Counted from the first letter of the stretch, positions 31,354-41,411 are shown. The stretch: DNA of 64,000 bases from Prochlorococcus marinus CUG1416 (GCF_017695965.1 NZ_JAAORM010000004.1:1-64000); one strand, 5' to 3'. Notes: generated by a model not told the origin, from the sequence alone. Numbers and translations: made by a program.

Positions 31354-32375
31354 TACTCTATTCGTGGATCTAAATATGCGATTAAAATATCCACAAAGAG
31401 ATTTAAAGAGACTATAAGCATAGAGGTAAAAATTACAATGCCTTGAACTAAGGTATAGTCTCTTTGAGAAATAGCTTCATGTAATCTTAAAGCTATACCT
31501 GGCCATGAAAAAGTTACCTCAAACAATAGAGCACCTCCTGCTAATGAGGCCATAGTCAAGCCAGAAATAGTGACAATTGGCAACAGAGCATTAGGCAATG
31601 CATGGTTTAAAAATATTTTTTTCCTTGATATTCCTCTACATATAGCAGCATTTACATAATCACTTTTTAATGTCTTATCCAAATTTACTCTTAATGAGCG
31701 GCTGAATATACCACTTAATAAAAAGCCAAGTGTAATCGAAGGAAGTGCGAGATGATAAAGACTATCTTTCAAAGCAATAATATTATTTGAAAGAATACTA
31801 TCTAAAACTAGAAAACCTGTAATTTGAGGTTGTTGCTGAAATATTGGAAATCTACCTCCAATTGGGGAAATACTAAAAAATACAGAAAATAATAATTGCG
31901 CTAACATTGCACCCCAAAAAGGAGGGATCGCATAGGTAGCAATTCCTAATATTCTCGCAATATAATCAGTCTTTTTCCCTCTATTTCTTAAGCCAATTAA
32001 TCCCAATGGGAATCCTATTAGTGTGGCACTTAATATTGAAAAGAATCCAAGCTCAAGACTTGCAGGCAATGATTTAATAATAATATTTAGGACTGGCTCT
32101 TGGGTACTAAGAGATTGGCCAAAATCTAAGTGCAATATATTTTTAATATATGAAAAATATTGATTTATTAAAGGTTCATTTAGCCCCAATTTATTTCTTA
32201 GAAATTCCCTAGAGATCTCATCTGCACCAGATCCAAGTATGGCATCGACAGGATCGCCAGGAGCTACTCTTAATAAAATAAAAACTAATGAAGAAATTAT
32301 CCATAACATTATCGGTATTAATGAAATTTTTAATAAGGAATAATTTAGTAGTTTATTTAAATTTCTACTCATCAA
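31350..32375 (-). CDS. Peptide/nickel-type ABC transporter permease (DppB family)
   Basis: 341 residues, about six helices. N-terminal LLRVAPGDPVDAILGSGADEISREFLRNKLGLNEPLINQYF is the diagnostic DppB/OppB periplasmic loop start. The coupling loop is in the region ARILGIATYAIPPFWGAMLAQ, and C-terminal LDPRIEY is typical. Overlaps the upstream binding-protein gene by 11 bases. No DppC permease or DppD/F ATPase is next to it, so these must be elsewhere or absent. Likely import of peptides or a metal chelate. Confidence 0.85.
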   Translation of the reverse strand: MMSRNLNKLLNYSLLKISLIPIMLWIISSLVFILLRVAPGDPVDAILGSGADEISREFLRNKLGLNEPLINQYFSYIKNILHLDFGQSLSTQEPVLNIIIKSLPASLELGFFSILSATLIGFPLGLIGLRNRGKKTDYIARILGIATYAIPPFWGAMLAQLLFSVFFSISPIGGRFPIFQQQPQITGFLVLDSILSNNIIALKDSLYHLALPSITLGFLLSGIFSRSLRVNLDKTLKSDYVNAAICRGISRKKIFLNHALPNALLPIVTISGLTMASLAGGALLFEVTFSWPGIALRLHEAISQRDYTLVQGIVIFTSMLIVSLNLFVDILIAYLDPRIEY

Positions 32376-33936
32376 TTAACTCAAGATCACTCAAGGAAAT
32401 TATTCCTGCACCATTAAAAATAGGTTTTGATATTTTATTTTGAGACCATGCTTTTTGAGAGGATATCCAAATAGGAATATAAGGTATTGAACTTGCTGCT
32501 GTTTTTTCAATTTCAACAAGATTTTCTAATCTTTTAATTCCACTTGTTTTTTCACTCTCAAGAAATAAACTTTCCACTTTATTAGATCCCCAAAAACTAC
32601 CGCTGTACAATGATTCTCCCTTTTTACATATGCCATCAACTATTTCATTACAACTTAAAAGAGGGGTGAGATAGGCCTCTGGATCTGAATAAGCCCCAGT
32701 CCAATCGAGAAGAACTGCTGTATAAATTCCTAAACTTAGATTCTTATAAACTGTTGTAGATTCCACCCCATTTAGTTCAATATCAATACAATCTTTCAAA
32801 GAACTTTTAATTTCTTCTTGCCATGTCAGGGCAATAAGCTTGTCAGCTGGTACATTCGATCTATAAGTAAGAGGTATTTTCAGAATATTTCCATTACAAT
32901 AATTTTCTTTTTGCAATAACCTTCTCGCTTCTAAATAATTATATTTAGGCCATAGTTCATGATTCTCTTTTTTTAATATCGGAGGAATAATTGATCTAGA
33001 TGGCTTCCTTAATCCATAACTTACTTTCTCACTAATTAATTTTCTATTAAGACTTTTTGCCAAAGCCAGTCTTAAATTAAGGTTACTTAAGGGATAAGAA
33101 CTCGTTTTGAGGCTTATAAAACTTAATTCAGTGAAAGGGCTATTACCTTCTTTAAACTGTTTCTTTTTACTTAAAGTATTAAGACTGTTTCTCTGACTAT
33201 CATCAATAGAATTTGATAATAGCACGTCAATTTGTTTACTTTTTAAAGCCCCAAACAGAGAAGATGAATTTGAATATCCCACAAATTTAATGCCCTTATT
33301 TAATGGCTTGTCACCCCAATAATTCAAATTTGGATCAATTGATTGAACTTCATTAGAAAAGCTAGTCAGCACATACTTGCCAGTACCAACGAATTTTTCA
33401 TTTAGAAACTTATCAGAATATTCTTTGTAAAATGTAGGAGATATTGGAGTTAAATTTACTGATGTAAGTAAACCATTTAAAGAACTTGATGGTTTATTCA
33501 AATTTATTATGACTGAATATTCACTTGGCGTTTCTATTGATTTAATCTTATTTCCTAAGATATAATTCATCGTTCCAATTCTTTTGAATCTATCAAAAGT
33601 AAACTTTATTGCATTTGAATTAAATGGAGTTCCATCGTGAAAAAAAACATTTTTTCTTAAATTGATAATTATTTGAAGTCTATCCTTTGAAATAATTGGC
33701 ATCCCCGATGCCAATTCAGGTATTAATTCACCCTTAGAATTTAATTCATATAATGTGTCTCCCAGAGAACTAATTAATTGAATTGCTTTAAGAGTATTAG
33801 CTCTAGCTGGATCTAAAGATTCAATTTTTCCAGAACTTGCTACTATAATTTTTTTAGATATTCTTTTTGAGCCGCAAGAAGTCTGTAAAAAAGAAATTAA
33901 AATAATAAATATTGATAAAACAACTTTTTTTCTCAT
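32365..33936 (-). CDS. Solute-binding lipoprotein of peptide/nickel ABC transporter (SBP_bac_5)
   Basis: 523 residues. N-terminal signal ends in LQTSC (C21), a weak lipobox because Gln replaces the usual Leu/Val at -3. The family's opening follows: SLDPARANTLKAIQLISSLGDTLYE, and FHDGTPFNSNAIKFTFDRF further on. Binds peptides or related ligands outside the cytoplasmic membrane and hands them to the DppB-type permease encoded immediately downstream. Ligand unknown. Confidence 0.85.
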   Translation of the reverse strand: MRKKVVLSIFIILISFLQTSCGSKRISKKIIVASSGKIESLDPARANTLKAIQLISSLGDTLYELNSKGELIPELASGMPIISKDRLQIIINLRKNVFFHDGTPFNSNAIKFTFDRFKRIGTMNYILGNKIKSIETPSEYSVIINLNKPSSSLNGLLTSVNLTPISPTFYKEYSDKFLNEKFVGTGKYVLTSFSNEVQSIDPNLNYWGDKPLNKGIKFVGYSNSSSLFGALKSKQIDVLLSNSIDDSQRNSLNTLSKKKQFKEGNSPFTELSFISLKTSSYPLSNLNLRLALAKSLNRKLISEKVSYGLRKPSRSIIPPILKKENHELWPKYNYLEARRLLQKENYCNGNILKIPLTYRSNVPADKLIALTWQEEIKSSLKDCIDIELNGVESTTVYKNLSLGIYTAVLLDWTGAYSDPEAYLTPLLSCNEIVDGICKKGESLYSGSFWGSNKVESLFLESEKTSGIKRLENLVEIEKTAASSIPYIPIWISSQKAWSQNKISKPIFNGAGIISLSDLELIDE

Positions 33937-33953
33937 ATTTCTTAAGTACTTAA

Positions 33954-34205
33954 TTATTCTGAAGAATTATTTGAGCAAAAAATTTGTAAGGTTATTTGAC
34001 TTATTTCTACAGCAAACGTTTTTTTAGAATTACAGGCAAAAGGCCACTCTCTCACCCAACAAATTTCTTTACCAATATTTATACCAATTACTTGAAAAGT
34101 CTTATTGCTATTTTTAATTTTTACACAAGCGCCTTTGTAAAGTTTTTCAGAACAAATTAAATTATTTTTTTTATTTTTATTGTCTAATAGTTTTGAATAA
34201 ATCAT
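33954..34205 (-). CDS. Small beta-rich protein, unknown
   Basis: 83 residues, soluble, with a beta-barrel-like pattern (LYKGACVKIKNS, TFQVIGINIGKEICWVREWPF, TFAVEISQITLQ) reminiscent of small SH3-type folds. Four Cys. 17 bases upstream of the binding-protein gene on the same strand. No family recognised. Confidence 0.5.
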   Translation of the reverse strand: MIYSKLLDNKNKKNNLICSEKLYKGACVKIKNSNKTFQVIGINIGKEICWVREWPFACNSKKTFAVEISQITLQIFCSNNSSE

Positions 34206-34274
34206 TAAGGTCCAAAATCATACACTTACTTTCTTCGGTTTAACAAGCTATAAAGAAATTTGCAAACTATTTTT

Positions 34275-35576
34275 TTAAATACAACTTAATTGACTTGCAA
34301 TAATTATTACTTCATTTAGCGAATTTATTTCATCTTTAGATTTCTCAAAATCTCCATTATTCACCTCATGAGTAATAACGACAATTTCAGCTTTGTCCTC
34401 ACTTGCATCTAGTTGAACAATCGATTCAATGGATACATTATTTTTTCCAAAAATATCTCCAATCTTTCCTATTACACCTGGACTATCAAGACAAATTATT
34501 CTAAGGTAATTTTTTTTATTTATTTGCGAAGATCCAATGATATGACATTTTCTCCAGAAATCGAAAGATAATAATGGATCGATTGAATTATTATTTTTTA
34601 CTGAGGCGGCATGCAGATTTAATATATCTGATACTACAGATGCAGCAGTTGGGCCACTCCCTGCACCTGGACCATACAACATTATCTCTCCAAGAGGATA
34701 AGCCTCTATTAATAAAGCATTATTAACTCCCTTTACTGTTGCCAATGGATGAGATTTTGGAATTAAAGAGGGTCCTACCCAAATATTTAAAGCAAGTGAT
34801 TTATTATTATTAATCTGTCCCCTTTCGGAGAGCGCTAAAAGTTTTATTTCAAATCCTAATTTATTGGCATATTCGATATCCTTGAGATTAATTTTACTTA
34901 TGCCTTCAGTATTTATCTCATCTCTTTGAATTTTCCCACCAAATGCAAGTTCACTAAGAATTGAAATCTTATCAGCCGCATCATGGCCCTCAACATCTGC
35001 AGTTGGATCAAATTCTGCATAACCAAGGCTTTGGGCCAATTTCAAGGTTTCCCTATAATCAGCTTTCTCATTTGTCATCTTAGAAAGAATAAAATTTGTT
35101 GTTCCATTTATTATCCCAACCATTTTTTTTATGCTATTACTTTTTAATGATCTTTTTAAGGGTTCAATTATGGGAATTCCACCACAAACTGCCGCCTCTG
35201 ACAATATATAAACTCCTTCTTTAGATGCAGTTTTATATATTTCTTCGCCATATCTTGCAATGACTGCTTTATTTGCGGTAACAACAGATTTACCTAACTT
35301 TAATGATTGCAGAATAATATCTTTTGCCAAATCAACCCCACCCATTACTTCAACAATTACATCTATAGAGGGGTCATTAATTAATTTAAATGGATCATCA
35401 GTTAATAAATTATTATCCAGCTCAATATCCCTTTTTTTATTAAGATCTTTAACTGCTATTTTTGCAATTTCTATTTCCTTTAAAATTGGATGTGAATCAA
35501 CTTCAGAACTTAATATTTTATAAATCCCTGAACCTACAGTTCCAAAACCTACAATCCCAATTCTGCATTTTCTCAT
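34275..35576 (-). CDS. hom: Homoserine dehydrogenase
   Basis: 433 residues, monofunctional. Rossmann start GIVGFGTVGSGI, VVEVMGGVDLA, VTANKAVIA with the substrate Lys region, the catalytic GIINGTTNFILSKM and SLGYAEFDPTADVEGHDAA, then a C-terminal ACT domain (YLRIICLDSPGVIGKIGDIF) that allows feedback by threonine. Reduces aspartate semialdehyde to homoserine for Thr, Met and Ile. Next on the strand is sufE. Confidence 0.95.
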   Translation of the reverse strand: MRKCRIGIVGFGTVGSGIYKILSSEVDSHPILKEIEIAKIAVKDLNKKRDIELDNNLLTDDPFKLINDPSIDVIVEVMGGVDLAKDIILQSLKLGKSVVTANKAVIARYGEEIYKTASKEGVYILSEAAVCGGIPIIEPLKRSLKSNSIKKMVGIINGTTNFILSKMTNEKADYRETLKLAQSLGYAEFDPTADVEGHDAADKISILSELAFGGKIQRDEINTEGISKINLKDIEYANKLGFEIKLLALSERGQINNNKSLALNIWVGPSLIPKSHPLATVKGVNNALLIEAYPLGEIMLYGPGAGSGPTAASVVSDILNLHAASVKNNNSIDPLLSFDFWRKCHIIGSSQINKKNYLRIICLDSPGVIGKIGDIFGKNNVSIESIVQLDASEDKAEIVVITHEVNNGDFEKSKDEINSLNEVIIIASQLSCI

Positions 35577-35620
35577 TTTTTATTTCTTTTAACTTTGAGT
35601 TTAATTTTATATTATTAGAC

Positions 35621-36040
35621 CTACAAAAATTGATTTGCTAGAGACTGCATTTTCAAAAATATATTTAAAAAACCATTTGATCGTGAAGGTGTTAAGCTTG
35701 CTTTCAAACCAGTATCTTCAATAAATTTCTTATCTATTTTAATAACTTCTTTTGGGGTTAATTCATTTAAACCAGTAATTAAAAATGCCAATAAACCCTT
35801 TGTTATTAGGGCATCAGAATATCCTTCCCAAAATAATTTACCGCTTTTAATATTTGCCTTAACAAAAACTTCTGAAACGCATCCCTTAACTTTATTTTCT
35901 TCAACAAGGATTTCACTATCTGGTTCTTTCAATTTTTTGCCTAACCACAAAATGTATTCATATTTTCTTTTTGGATCTTCTGATTTCTTCAACTTTTCTA
36001 CTAATTTTGATAAATTATTGTATTTTTCCTGATTTTCCAT
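35621..36040 (-). CDS. sufE: SufE family sulfur acceptor
   Basis: 139 residues. SufE fold with the active Cys C54 in VKGCVSEVFV. The helix KYEYILWLGKKLK precedes it and LNELTPKEVIKID follows, both typical. Accepts persulfide from a SufS-type cysteine desulfurase for Fe-S cluster building. The desulfurase is not in the window. Confidence 0.9.
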   Translation of the reverse strand: MENQEKYNNLSKLVEKLKKSEDPKRKYEYILWLGKKLKEPDSEILVEENKVKGCVSEVFVKANIKSGKLFWEGYSDALITKGLLAFLITGLNELTPKEVIKIDKKFIEDTGLKASLTPSRSNGFLNIFLKMQSLANQFL

Positions 36041-36078
36041 TTTTAAAACTATAAATTAATCACTTTGTTAATTTCCTA

Positions 36079-36636
36079 TTATACAAATATTTCTTTTTCT
36101 GTGATAAATCCCGATAAAGGAATATCCCACTCAGCTCTGGTTAATGGAATCGTACTTACACAATTAGAAGTTAATACTCCAATGCATGGAACATTTCTCC
36201 AATCATTATTTCTCCTTAATTTATCAAAATAACCTCCTCCATAACCTAATCTTGTTAAATTTTTATCAACGGAAAGACAAGGAACAAGTATCATGGTTAT
36301 CTGCAAATGACTTAATGGGGAAGAGTTATTTGGACTTAGTATCCCCTCAGAATCTTTGGTAAGGGGCTTTTCATCCCATGGATAAAATAACAACTCTTTT
36401 TTACCTTTACATCTAGGCAAAGCTAAAGTAAATTTTTTCTTGAGACTTCTTATATCTACTTCATTTTTCAGAGGCCAATATATTGCTATATAACCAATAT
36501 TTTTATATCCCTTAACAAATGAATCAACAAATAATCTTACATTCTTTTTTACATTTTCTCTTTGATTAAGAGAAATCCCATCTCTTAGTTTCCTAAACGA
36601 ATCCCTCTCCAATTTCTTATTTTCAAAGATCGTCAT
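36079..36636 (-). CDS. 5-formyltetrahydrofolate cyclo-ligase
   Basis: 185 residues. ATP-dependent conversion of 5-formyl-THF to 5,10-methenyl-THF. Hallmarks: RDSFRKLRDGIS at the N-terminus (basic substrate loop), the VPCLSVDKNLTRLGYGGGYFDKL motif, with the Gly-rich ATP-binding loop, and the late I-x-V-x-x-x-x-V-S-x-I-P-x-x-x-x-D-I-P. Gap of 9 bases to ruvC on the same strand. Confidence 0.9.
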   Translation of the reverse strand: MTIFENKKLERDSFRKLRDGISLNQRENVKKNVRLFVDSFVKGYKNIGYIAIYWPLKNEVDIRSLKKKFTLALPRCKGKKELLFYPWDEKPLTKDSEGILSPNNSSPLSHLQITMILVPCLSVDKNLTRLGYGGGYFDKLRRNNDWRNVPCIGVLTSNCVSTIPLTRAEWDIPLSGFITEKEIFV

Positions 36637-36645
36637 ATTAAATTC

Positions 36646-37119
36646 TCAGTTAAAGCCATCCTCATTTAGTTTTGTGAGTGCTATAGCCAATGCATCTGCT
36701 GAATCATCAGGTTTGGGAGGTTTGTTAAGCTCTAAGTTATACATAACAGCATCAAGAATATCTTTCTTAGATGCCTTTCCAGACCCAGCAATTGTTAATT
36801 TTATCTGAGCAGGTGAATATTCACTAACATGAATTTTTTTAGAGGCTAATACCATCATAATCACGCCTCTAGCCTGCACCACACTAATGGTGGTGCTTGA
36901 CCTGTAAAAGAAAAATTTTTCTACCGCCGCTGCAGTTGGATTCCAATGATTTATTAGTTCATTAAGATCTTGGAATATCTCATAAAGTCTATCTTCTTCT
37001 TTTTTATCTTTAGCTGTCTCAATAACGCCGCAATCTAATAATATCTTTCTTTCATTTTCTATTTCAATTATTCCATAACCAACTCTAGCTAATCCAGGGT
37101 CGATCCCAATTATTCTCAC
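36646..37119 (-). CDS. ruvC: Holliday junction resolvase RuvC
   Basis: 157 residues. RNase H-type fold with the catalytic Asp in [14 protein letters not shown], the catalytic Glu in [18 protein letters not shown] and [12 protein letters not shown] with the C-terminal acidic pair. Cuts four-way junctions after RuvAB branch migration. It starts five bases downstream of the end of chlI on the same strand. Confidence 0.95.
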   Translation of the reverse strand: MRIIGIDPGLARVGYGIIEIENERKILLDCGVIETAKDKKEEDRLYEIFQDLNELINHWNPTAAAVEKFFFYRSSTTISVVQARGVIMMVLASKKIHVSEYSPAQIKLTIAGSGKASKKDILDAVMYNLELNKPPKPDDSADALAIALTKLNEDGFN

Positions 37120-37124
37120 TTTTA

Positions 37125-38213
37125 TTAAGCTTCAGCAGACAATTGAAATTTTGAAAGATTTTCTTTTTCATCTAAATCGAATACTTTACAAAAAGCTTGG
37201 ATGACTCTTTCACCTGAATCAACTTGTTCTAGAGGATCTTTTCTTAGTCTATGTCTTAAAGAACAAGAAATAACTCTTGCTATGTCATCTTCTTGCACTT
37301 CAGTTCTGCCCTCAAAGGCTGCAATTGCCCTTGCAGATCTATTTGTAACAATATCTCCACGTAAACCATCAACATCTAGTTCTCCGCAAATAGCAGATAT
37401 ATTCAATCTTAGGTCATCGTCCATTTGAACAGAATTTAATATTTCTTGTGCTTTAATTACCTTTTGTTGAAGTTCATCCTGTTGTTTCTCAACACTCAAT
37501 GAAAACTCATCAGGATTATCGTCAAAAGAAGTTCTTTGATCTACTACTTGAACTCTTAATTCAGCATCTCTAACTGTCTTAACCTCAACACTCATTCCAA
37601 ACCTATCCAATAGTTGAGGCCTTAATTCACCTTCTTCTGGATTGCCTGAACCAATAAGGACAAACCTCGCAGGATGTCGAACTGACACTCCTTCCCTTTC
37701 AACTGTATTCCATCCGGAAGCAGCCGAATCTAGAAGTACATCAACCAAATGATCATCAAGTAAATTCACTTCATCAACGTATAGTAAACCCCTATTAGCT
37801 TTAGCCAACAATCCTGGTTCGAATGCCTTAACACCTTCACTCAAAGCTTTCTCTATATCAATAGTTCCACAAAGCCTGTCTTCAGTAGCTCCTAAAGGTA
37901 AATCAACCATAGGTACTTGTTTTTGTATACTCTCTAGATTTTCTCCTTGAACAATTTTTTCAAAAACTTCTTTACTCTGCAAATCAGGATCGATCAAAGA
38001 ACTATTATATTGATCGTCTTTAACAACTTCTATTGCTGGCAACAAATCGGCTAAAGCTCTAATTGTAGTAGACTTTCCAGTCCCTCTATCACCCATTATC
38101 ATAACTCCTCCAATTCTTGGATCAATAACATTTAACAAGAGTGCTAATTTCATTTCTTCCTGACCAATTACAGCTGTAAAAGGGAAAACTCTTCTTTTCT
38201 TTGTTGTAGTCAC
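37125..38213 (-). CDS. chlI: Magnesium chelatase subunit ChlI
   Basis: 362 residues, AAA+ ATPase. [21 protein letters not shown] at the N-terminus, Walker [10 protein letters not shown], Walker [11 protein letters not shown], sensor [16 protein letters not shown] and the C-terminal [22 protein letters not shown]. Inserts Mg into protoporphyrin IX together with ChlD and ChlH, the first step committed to chlorophyll. Highly conserved, less AT-biased than small neighbours. ChlD and ChlH are not in this window. Confidence 0.95.
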   Translation of the reverse strand: MTTTKKRRVFPFTAVIGQEEMKLALLLNVIDPRIGGVMIMGDRGTGKSTTIRALADLLPAIEVVKDDQYNSSLIDPDLQSKEVFEKIVQGENLESIQKQVPMVDLPLGATEDRLCGTIDIEKALSEGVKAFEPGLLAKANRGLLYVDEVNLLDDHLVDVLLDSAASGWNTVEREGVSVRHPARFVLIGSGNPEEGELRPQLLDRFGMSVEVKTVRDAELRVQVVDQRTSFDDNPDEFSLSVEKQQDELQQKVIKAQEILNSVQMDDDLRLNISAICGELDVDGLRGDIVTNRSARAIAAFEGRTEVQEDDIARVISCSLRHRLRKDPLEQVDSGERVIQAFCKVFDLDEKENLSKFQLSAEA

Positions 38214-38329
38214 AGTTTTAGTATTCTTTGATATTCAAATAATCAATAGATGTTACTTCAGAAAATGTTTTTAGTAAATATCCCATCGAATTAAAGCAAC
38301 AAGTTAACAATAACTAATCAAATTTATAC

Positions 38330-39082
38330 CTACTTATTTTTTTTTGAATTGTTCAAAAACCAGTTTATTTGATGGACAATTCCTCTTAAAACATTTATTT
38401 CGTGAATTGATGTATTTGCCCTATAAATATAATTCTTAAATTTACCTATTTTTGCTTTAGAGGTATGCTTAAGAAGATAACCAACTCCCAGAAGCATTTC
38501 CTCTATCTCCACAAATGAATCATGTATTTGTTTTGATGATGCAAGATTAAAAACTTCTAATTCCTTATTGATGTTTCCTTTGGAGGATTTATTAAATTCA
38601 TACAAAACTATTGAAACTGCGTGTGAGAGATTCAAAGAAGGGTAATTCTGAGAAGTAGGGATATTGAAAGTCTTATTTGCCAGAAGTAATTCATCATTAG
38701 TTAAACCTCTATCTTCTCTTCCAAATATAATTGCTAAATTATTTATCTTTTTATAAGATAAAACCCAATTAAATATATCTTCAGAAGATGCAAACCCCGA
38801 ATCTTTACTTACATCAATCCTTCCACAAGATGCGAGGACTAAATCACAATCAAAAATTGCTTTTTTAAGATCATCAAAAATCTTACAATTATAAAGATAT
38901 TTTTTACCTTTAAGGGCCATTTTTTTTGCTTCTGAAGAAAAAATATCGCATTTTGGAGAAACAATTCTTAATTCTTCAACTTCAAAGTTGGAGCATAATC
39001 TTGCAACACTCCCAACATTTAAAGGACCATTTGGTTCAACTAATATGACCTTTAAATTAAAAAGATTTTTCTGCAAAATCAT
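38330..39082 (-). CDS. SPOUT RNA methyltransferase (TrmJ/LasT type)
   Basis: 250 residues. Knot-fold motifs: VEPNGPLNVGSVARLCSNFEVEELRIV, then LAIIFGREDRGLTNDEL (SAM-binding) and NYPSLNLSHAVSIVLYE, the knotted C-terminal motif. The TrmJ-type 2'-O-methyltransferases act on tRNA position 32. A hydrophobic-basic C-terminal helix domain is present. Overlaps the upstream cytochrome gene by four bases (ATGA), so they are translationally coupled. Confidence 0.85.
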   Translation of the reverse strand: MILQKNLFNLKVILVEPNGPLNVGSVARLCSNFEVEELRIVSPKCDIFSSEAKKMALKGKKYLYNCKIFDDLKKAIFDCDLVLASCGRIDVSKDSGFASSEDIFNWVLSYKKINNLAIIFGREDRGLTNDELLLANKTFNIPTSQNYPSLNLSHAVSIVLYEFNKSSKGNINKELEVFNLASSKQIHDSFVEIEEMLLGVGYLLKHTSKAKIGKFKNYIYRANTSIHEINVLRGIVHQINWFLNNSKKNK

Positions 39083-39465
39083 TCAAGGCTATGAAGGTAT
39101 TTTAATAAATTAGACATATTTTCAGGATCAATTTCAAAACTTGGCATTGGAGGAGTAAGGCCACCAGTAACTTGTTTTATTATCTCTTTATCATTCAAAC
39201 GTTGTGTTATTGAGTGTAAGTCTGGTCCCACTAATCCTCTTGCTGTAATTCCATGACATCCGACACAATTTGTCTTAAAAAGAGCATCTCCTTCCTTAGC
39301 AGAGCCATTAATTTGGAGAGTTTCAAGCATATATTTATTATCTTCATGATGATTCAAGAAAAATATCAAGAAACATATAAATAAAACAACAAAAACAATA
39401 AAAATCTTTTTCAAGAATTCTCTTTTATGATCTCTTTCTGCTGCAGATGATGAAGATGTTGACAC
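39079..39465 (-). CDS. cytM: Membrane-anchored cytochrome c (CytM-like)
   Basis: 128 residues: polar N-terminus, one uncleaved membrane helix ([16 protein letters not shown]), then a class I cytochrome c domain with heme motif CVGCH (C67, C70, H71), [12 protein letters not shown] and axial Met candidate M107 in PPMPSF. In cyanobacteria cytochrome M is a small, membrane-anchored heme protein thought to slow photosynthesis or respiration under stress. The assignment to CytM is by layout. Confidence 0.75.
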   Translation of the reverse strand: MSTSSSSAAERDHKREFLKKIFIVFVVLFICFLIFFLNHHEDNKYMLETLQINGSAKEGDALFKTNCVGCHGITARGLVGPDLHSITQRLNDKEIIKQVTGGLTPPMPSFEIDPENMSNLLKYLHSLE

Positions 39466-39520
39466 AAAAAATAGTCTCTATGTAACAATTGTGAATAAGA
39501 AATTTAAAAAAAGCAAAAAA

Positions 39521-39640
39521 ATGATCGAGCCTCTTCTATGTGGGATTGTTTTGGGGTTAGTTCCAATAACTCTTCTTGGATTATTCGTAAGTGCATGGAA
39601 TCAATACAGGAGAGGTTCTGGAATGTTGGACCTTGATTAA
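39521..39640 (+). CDS. petG: Cytochrome b6f subunit PetG
   Basis: 39 residues, [20 protein letters not shown] then [13 protein letters not shown] and an acidic end. This matches PetG of cyanobacteria and plastids (MIEPLL-GIVLGL, one helix, YRRG). It stabilises the cytochrome b6f complex. It is the only plus-strand gene among the minus-strand genes here, and its last 60 bases overlap the 3' end of rsmD on the other strand. The start is the first ATG after a run of A. Confidence 0.95.
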   Translation: MIEPLLCGIVLGLVPITLLGLFVSAWNQYRRGSGMLDLD

Positions 39641-40216
39641 AAATGTTAATCTTGACTGTCCATAATCTCTAACATCTATAATTTCCCATAAAGTACTTTT
39701 TTTAATATACAGGTTTGGAGAATGTTCACAAATAACTATTGAATCTTTTTTCAAAAAATTACAATTAAATATTTGAATTAAAACTAATTCATGGAAATTG
39801 ACATCATATGGCGGGTCTAAATAAACAAAATCAAATTTTAATTTATTTAAATCCATAATTTTTGATGATAAGTTTCTCTCGTAATTTGGTTTTGTCCAGT
39901 TCAAAACATCTTTACAAATAACATCAATATCATTTTTTCTTACTTCGATATCTTGCAACGAAAGTAGATTTTTTAAACAAATTTTTGAGTTGTTTTTGTT
40001 TTTTTCAATTGCAATAATTTTTCTTGCACCATGATTATATGCTTCACAAGATATGGCCCCAGTTCCACTAAATAAATCTAACCAGTTACTATTTTCAACT
40101 CTATTATTCAATATATTAAATATAGCCTCCCTAACTCTTAAAGTTGTAGGTCTTGTGGAAATATTTTTTGGACTTTGGAGTCTTTTACCTCCAATTAATC
40201 TTAAGTTTGTCTTCAT
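39581..40216 (-). CDS. rsmD: 16S rRNA (guanine966-N2)-methyltransferase RsmD
   Basis: 211 residues. [11 protein letters not shown] at the N-terminus, [18 protein letters not shown]-binding [14 protein letters not shown] and catalytic DPPY (in VYLDPPYDV). Methylates G966 of 16S rRNA. The C-terminal 17-20 residues (after RLTFLIK) extend past the usual end of the family and overlap petG on the opposite strand. Sits beside hisH in the same direction. Confidence 0.92.
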   Translation of the reverse strand: MKTNLRLIGGKRLQSPKNISTRPTTLRVREAIFNILNNRVENSNWLDLFSGTGAISCEAYNHGARKIIAIEKNKNNSKICLKNLLSLQDIEVRKNDIDVICKDVLNWTKPNYERNLSSKIMDLNKLKFDFVYLDPPYDVNFHELVLIQIFNCNFLKKDSIVICEHSPNLYIKKSTLWEIIDVRDYGQSRLTFLIKVQHSRTSPVLIPCTYE

Positions 40217-40229
40217 CAGTAATTATCAG

Positions 40230-40847
40230 TTATTGAATATTACTAAGCCATCTTCTCAAAAGTTTTTCTCCGGTTTTACCAGATTTTTCTGGATGAAATT
40301 GACAGGCCAATAAATTATCATTCTCAATAATCGCTGTTAATTTTTCAGAACCATAATTAACCTGAGCTGCAATAATATTGAAGTCATCTGGGATTGCATG
40401 ATAGGAATGTACAAAATAGACCCAATTATTTAGTTCTTCTAGCTCTAATAAAGTATTTGTTTTTGTAGGTAAAAGTTTGCACCAACCCATGTGAGGGATT
40501 CTTTGATTGATGATATAAGGTATTTTTTGTATTTTTCCGTTTAAAATTCCAAGTCCTTGAACTTTTCCTTCATCACTAGATTCAAAAAGGAGTTGAAGAC
40601 CTAAACAAATTCCTAAAAAAGACTTCCCAGTATTAATCCAGTTTTTCAAATCAGTTATCAAATCCGTATTTATAAGATTAATCATTGCAGGATCAAATGC
40701 TCCAACTCCGGGAAGTATTATCGCCTTACAATCCTTTGATTCATTAAAGTTTTTAATTAATAGTATTTCTTCTCCAAGACTTTCTAGAGATTTTGTTACG
40801 GAATGAATGTTACCCATCCCGTAGTCTATAAGTCCAATTTTATGCAA
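40230..40847 (-). CDS. hisH: Imidazole glycerol phosphate synthase glutaminase subunit HisH
   Basis: 205 residues. Class I glutamine amidotransferase: LIDYGMGNIHSV, ILPGVGAFDPAM, the Cys nucleophile in FLGICLGLQLLFE, YFVHSYHA and the His-Glu of QFHPEKSG. Works with HisF in histidine and purine-linked synthesis. HisF is not seen in the window. Confidence 0.95.
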   Translation of the reverse strand: MHKIGLIDYGMGNIHSVTKSLESLGEEILLIKNFNESKDCKAIILPGVGAFDPAMINLINTDLITDLKNWINTGKSFLGICLGLQLLFESSDEGKVQGLGILNGKIQKIPYIINQRIPHMGWCKLLPTKTNTLLELEELNNWVYFVHSYHAIPDDFNIIAAQVNYGSEKLTAIIENDNLLACQFHPEKSGKTGEKLLRRWLSNIQ

Positions 40848-40857
40848 AGCTCTTTAT

Positions 40858-41181
40858 TTATAAATGCTTAGTTAAAGTGCTGGAAAGAGTTGCTTTTGGG
40901 ACAGCTCCAACAACAGTATCAACCTTTTGACCTCCTTTAAAGATCATTAATGTTGGAATACTTCTAATTCCATATTGACTCGCAACATTTGGGTTTTCAT
41001 CTGTATTTAATTTAAAAACTTTAATTTTCCCTTCAAAGTCTTTTGAGATTTCTTCTACAACTGGTGCAACCATCCTACATGGGCCACACCATGGTGCCCA
41101 AAAATCAACCAATACTGGTAGATCACTTTGCAGTACATCCTTGTCAAATGAAGAATCAGTTACGGCTGGAGCTGATGACAT
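40858..41181 (-). CDS. trxA: Thioredoxin
   Basis: 107 residues, m-type thioredoxin: [15 protein letters not shown] with redox Cys C32 and C35, the cis-Pro in [13 protein letters not shown] and the C-terminal helix. Reduces target disulfides including Calvin-cycle and peroxiredoxin partners. 10 bases upstream of hisH. The Yfr1 small RNA lies upstream, in the same direction, ending 92 bases before the start. Confidence 0.95.
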   Translation of the reverse strand: MSSAPAVTDSSFDKDVLQSDLPVLVDFWAPWCGPCRMVAPVVEEISKDFEGKIKVFKLNTDENPNVASQYGIRSIPTLMIFKGGQKVDTVVGAVPKATLSSTLTKHL

Positions 41182-41272
41182 AATTTACGTATTCCTTTTA
41201 GAAAATTTAGCAGGCAAATCTTTTAAGTGATGATTTCATTACAGATAAAATAAGATAAGTAACAAAATATCT

Positions 41273-41327
41273 AAAAAAGCCCGACTAATCGGGCGATTTA
41301 GTGTGTGAGGAGTATGGGGTTTCCCCC
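41273..41327 (-). ncRNA. yfr1: Yfr1 small RNA
   Basis: Minus strand: 5' hairpin GGGGGAAACCCC, then unpaired ATACTCCTCACACACTAAAT (with the invariant ACTCCTCACAC core), then a perfect GC-rich terminator GCCCGATTAGTCGGGC and six T. Structure, motif and location between guaB and trxA are exactly those of Yfr1, a short abundant small RNA of Prochlorococcus and other cyanobacteria that represses outer-membrane protein mRNAs by its CUCCUCACAC segment. Confidence 0.95.
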
Positions 41328-41411
41328 ATCGTTTAATAATAACTCCTAATGCGAAAATTGTTCAATTAAATGCTTAATTAACTAAGTTTTTATAATTTTA
41401 CTCAAAATAAA

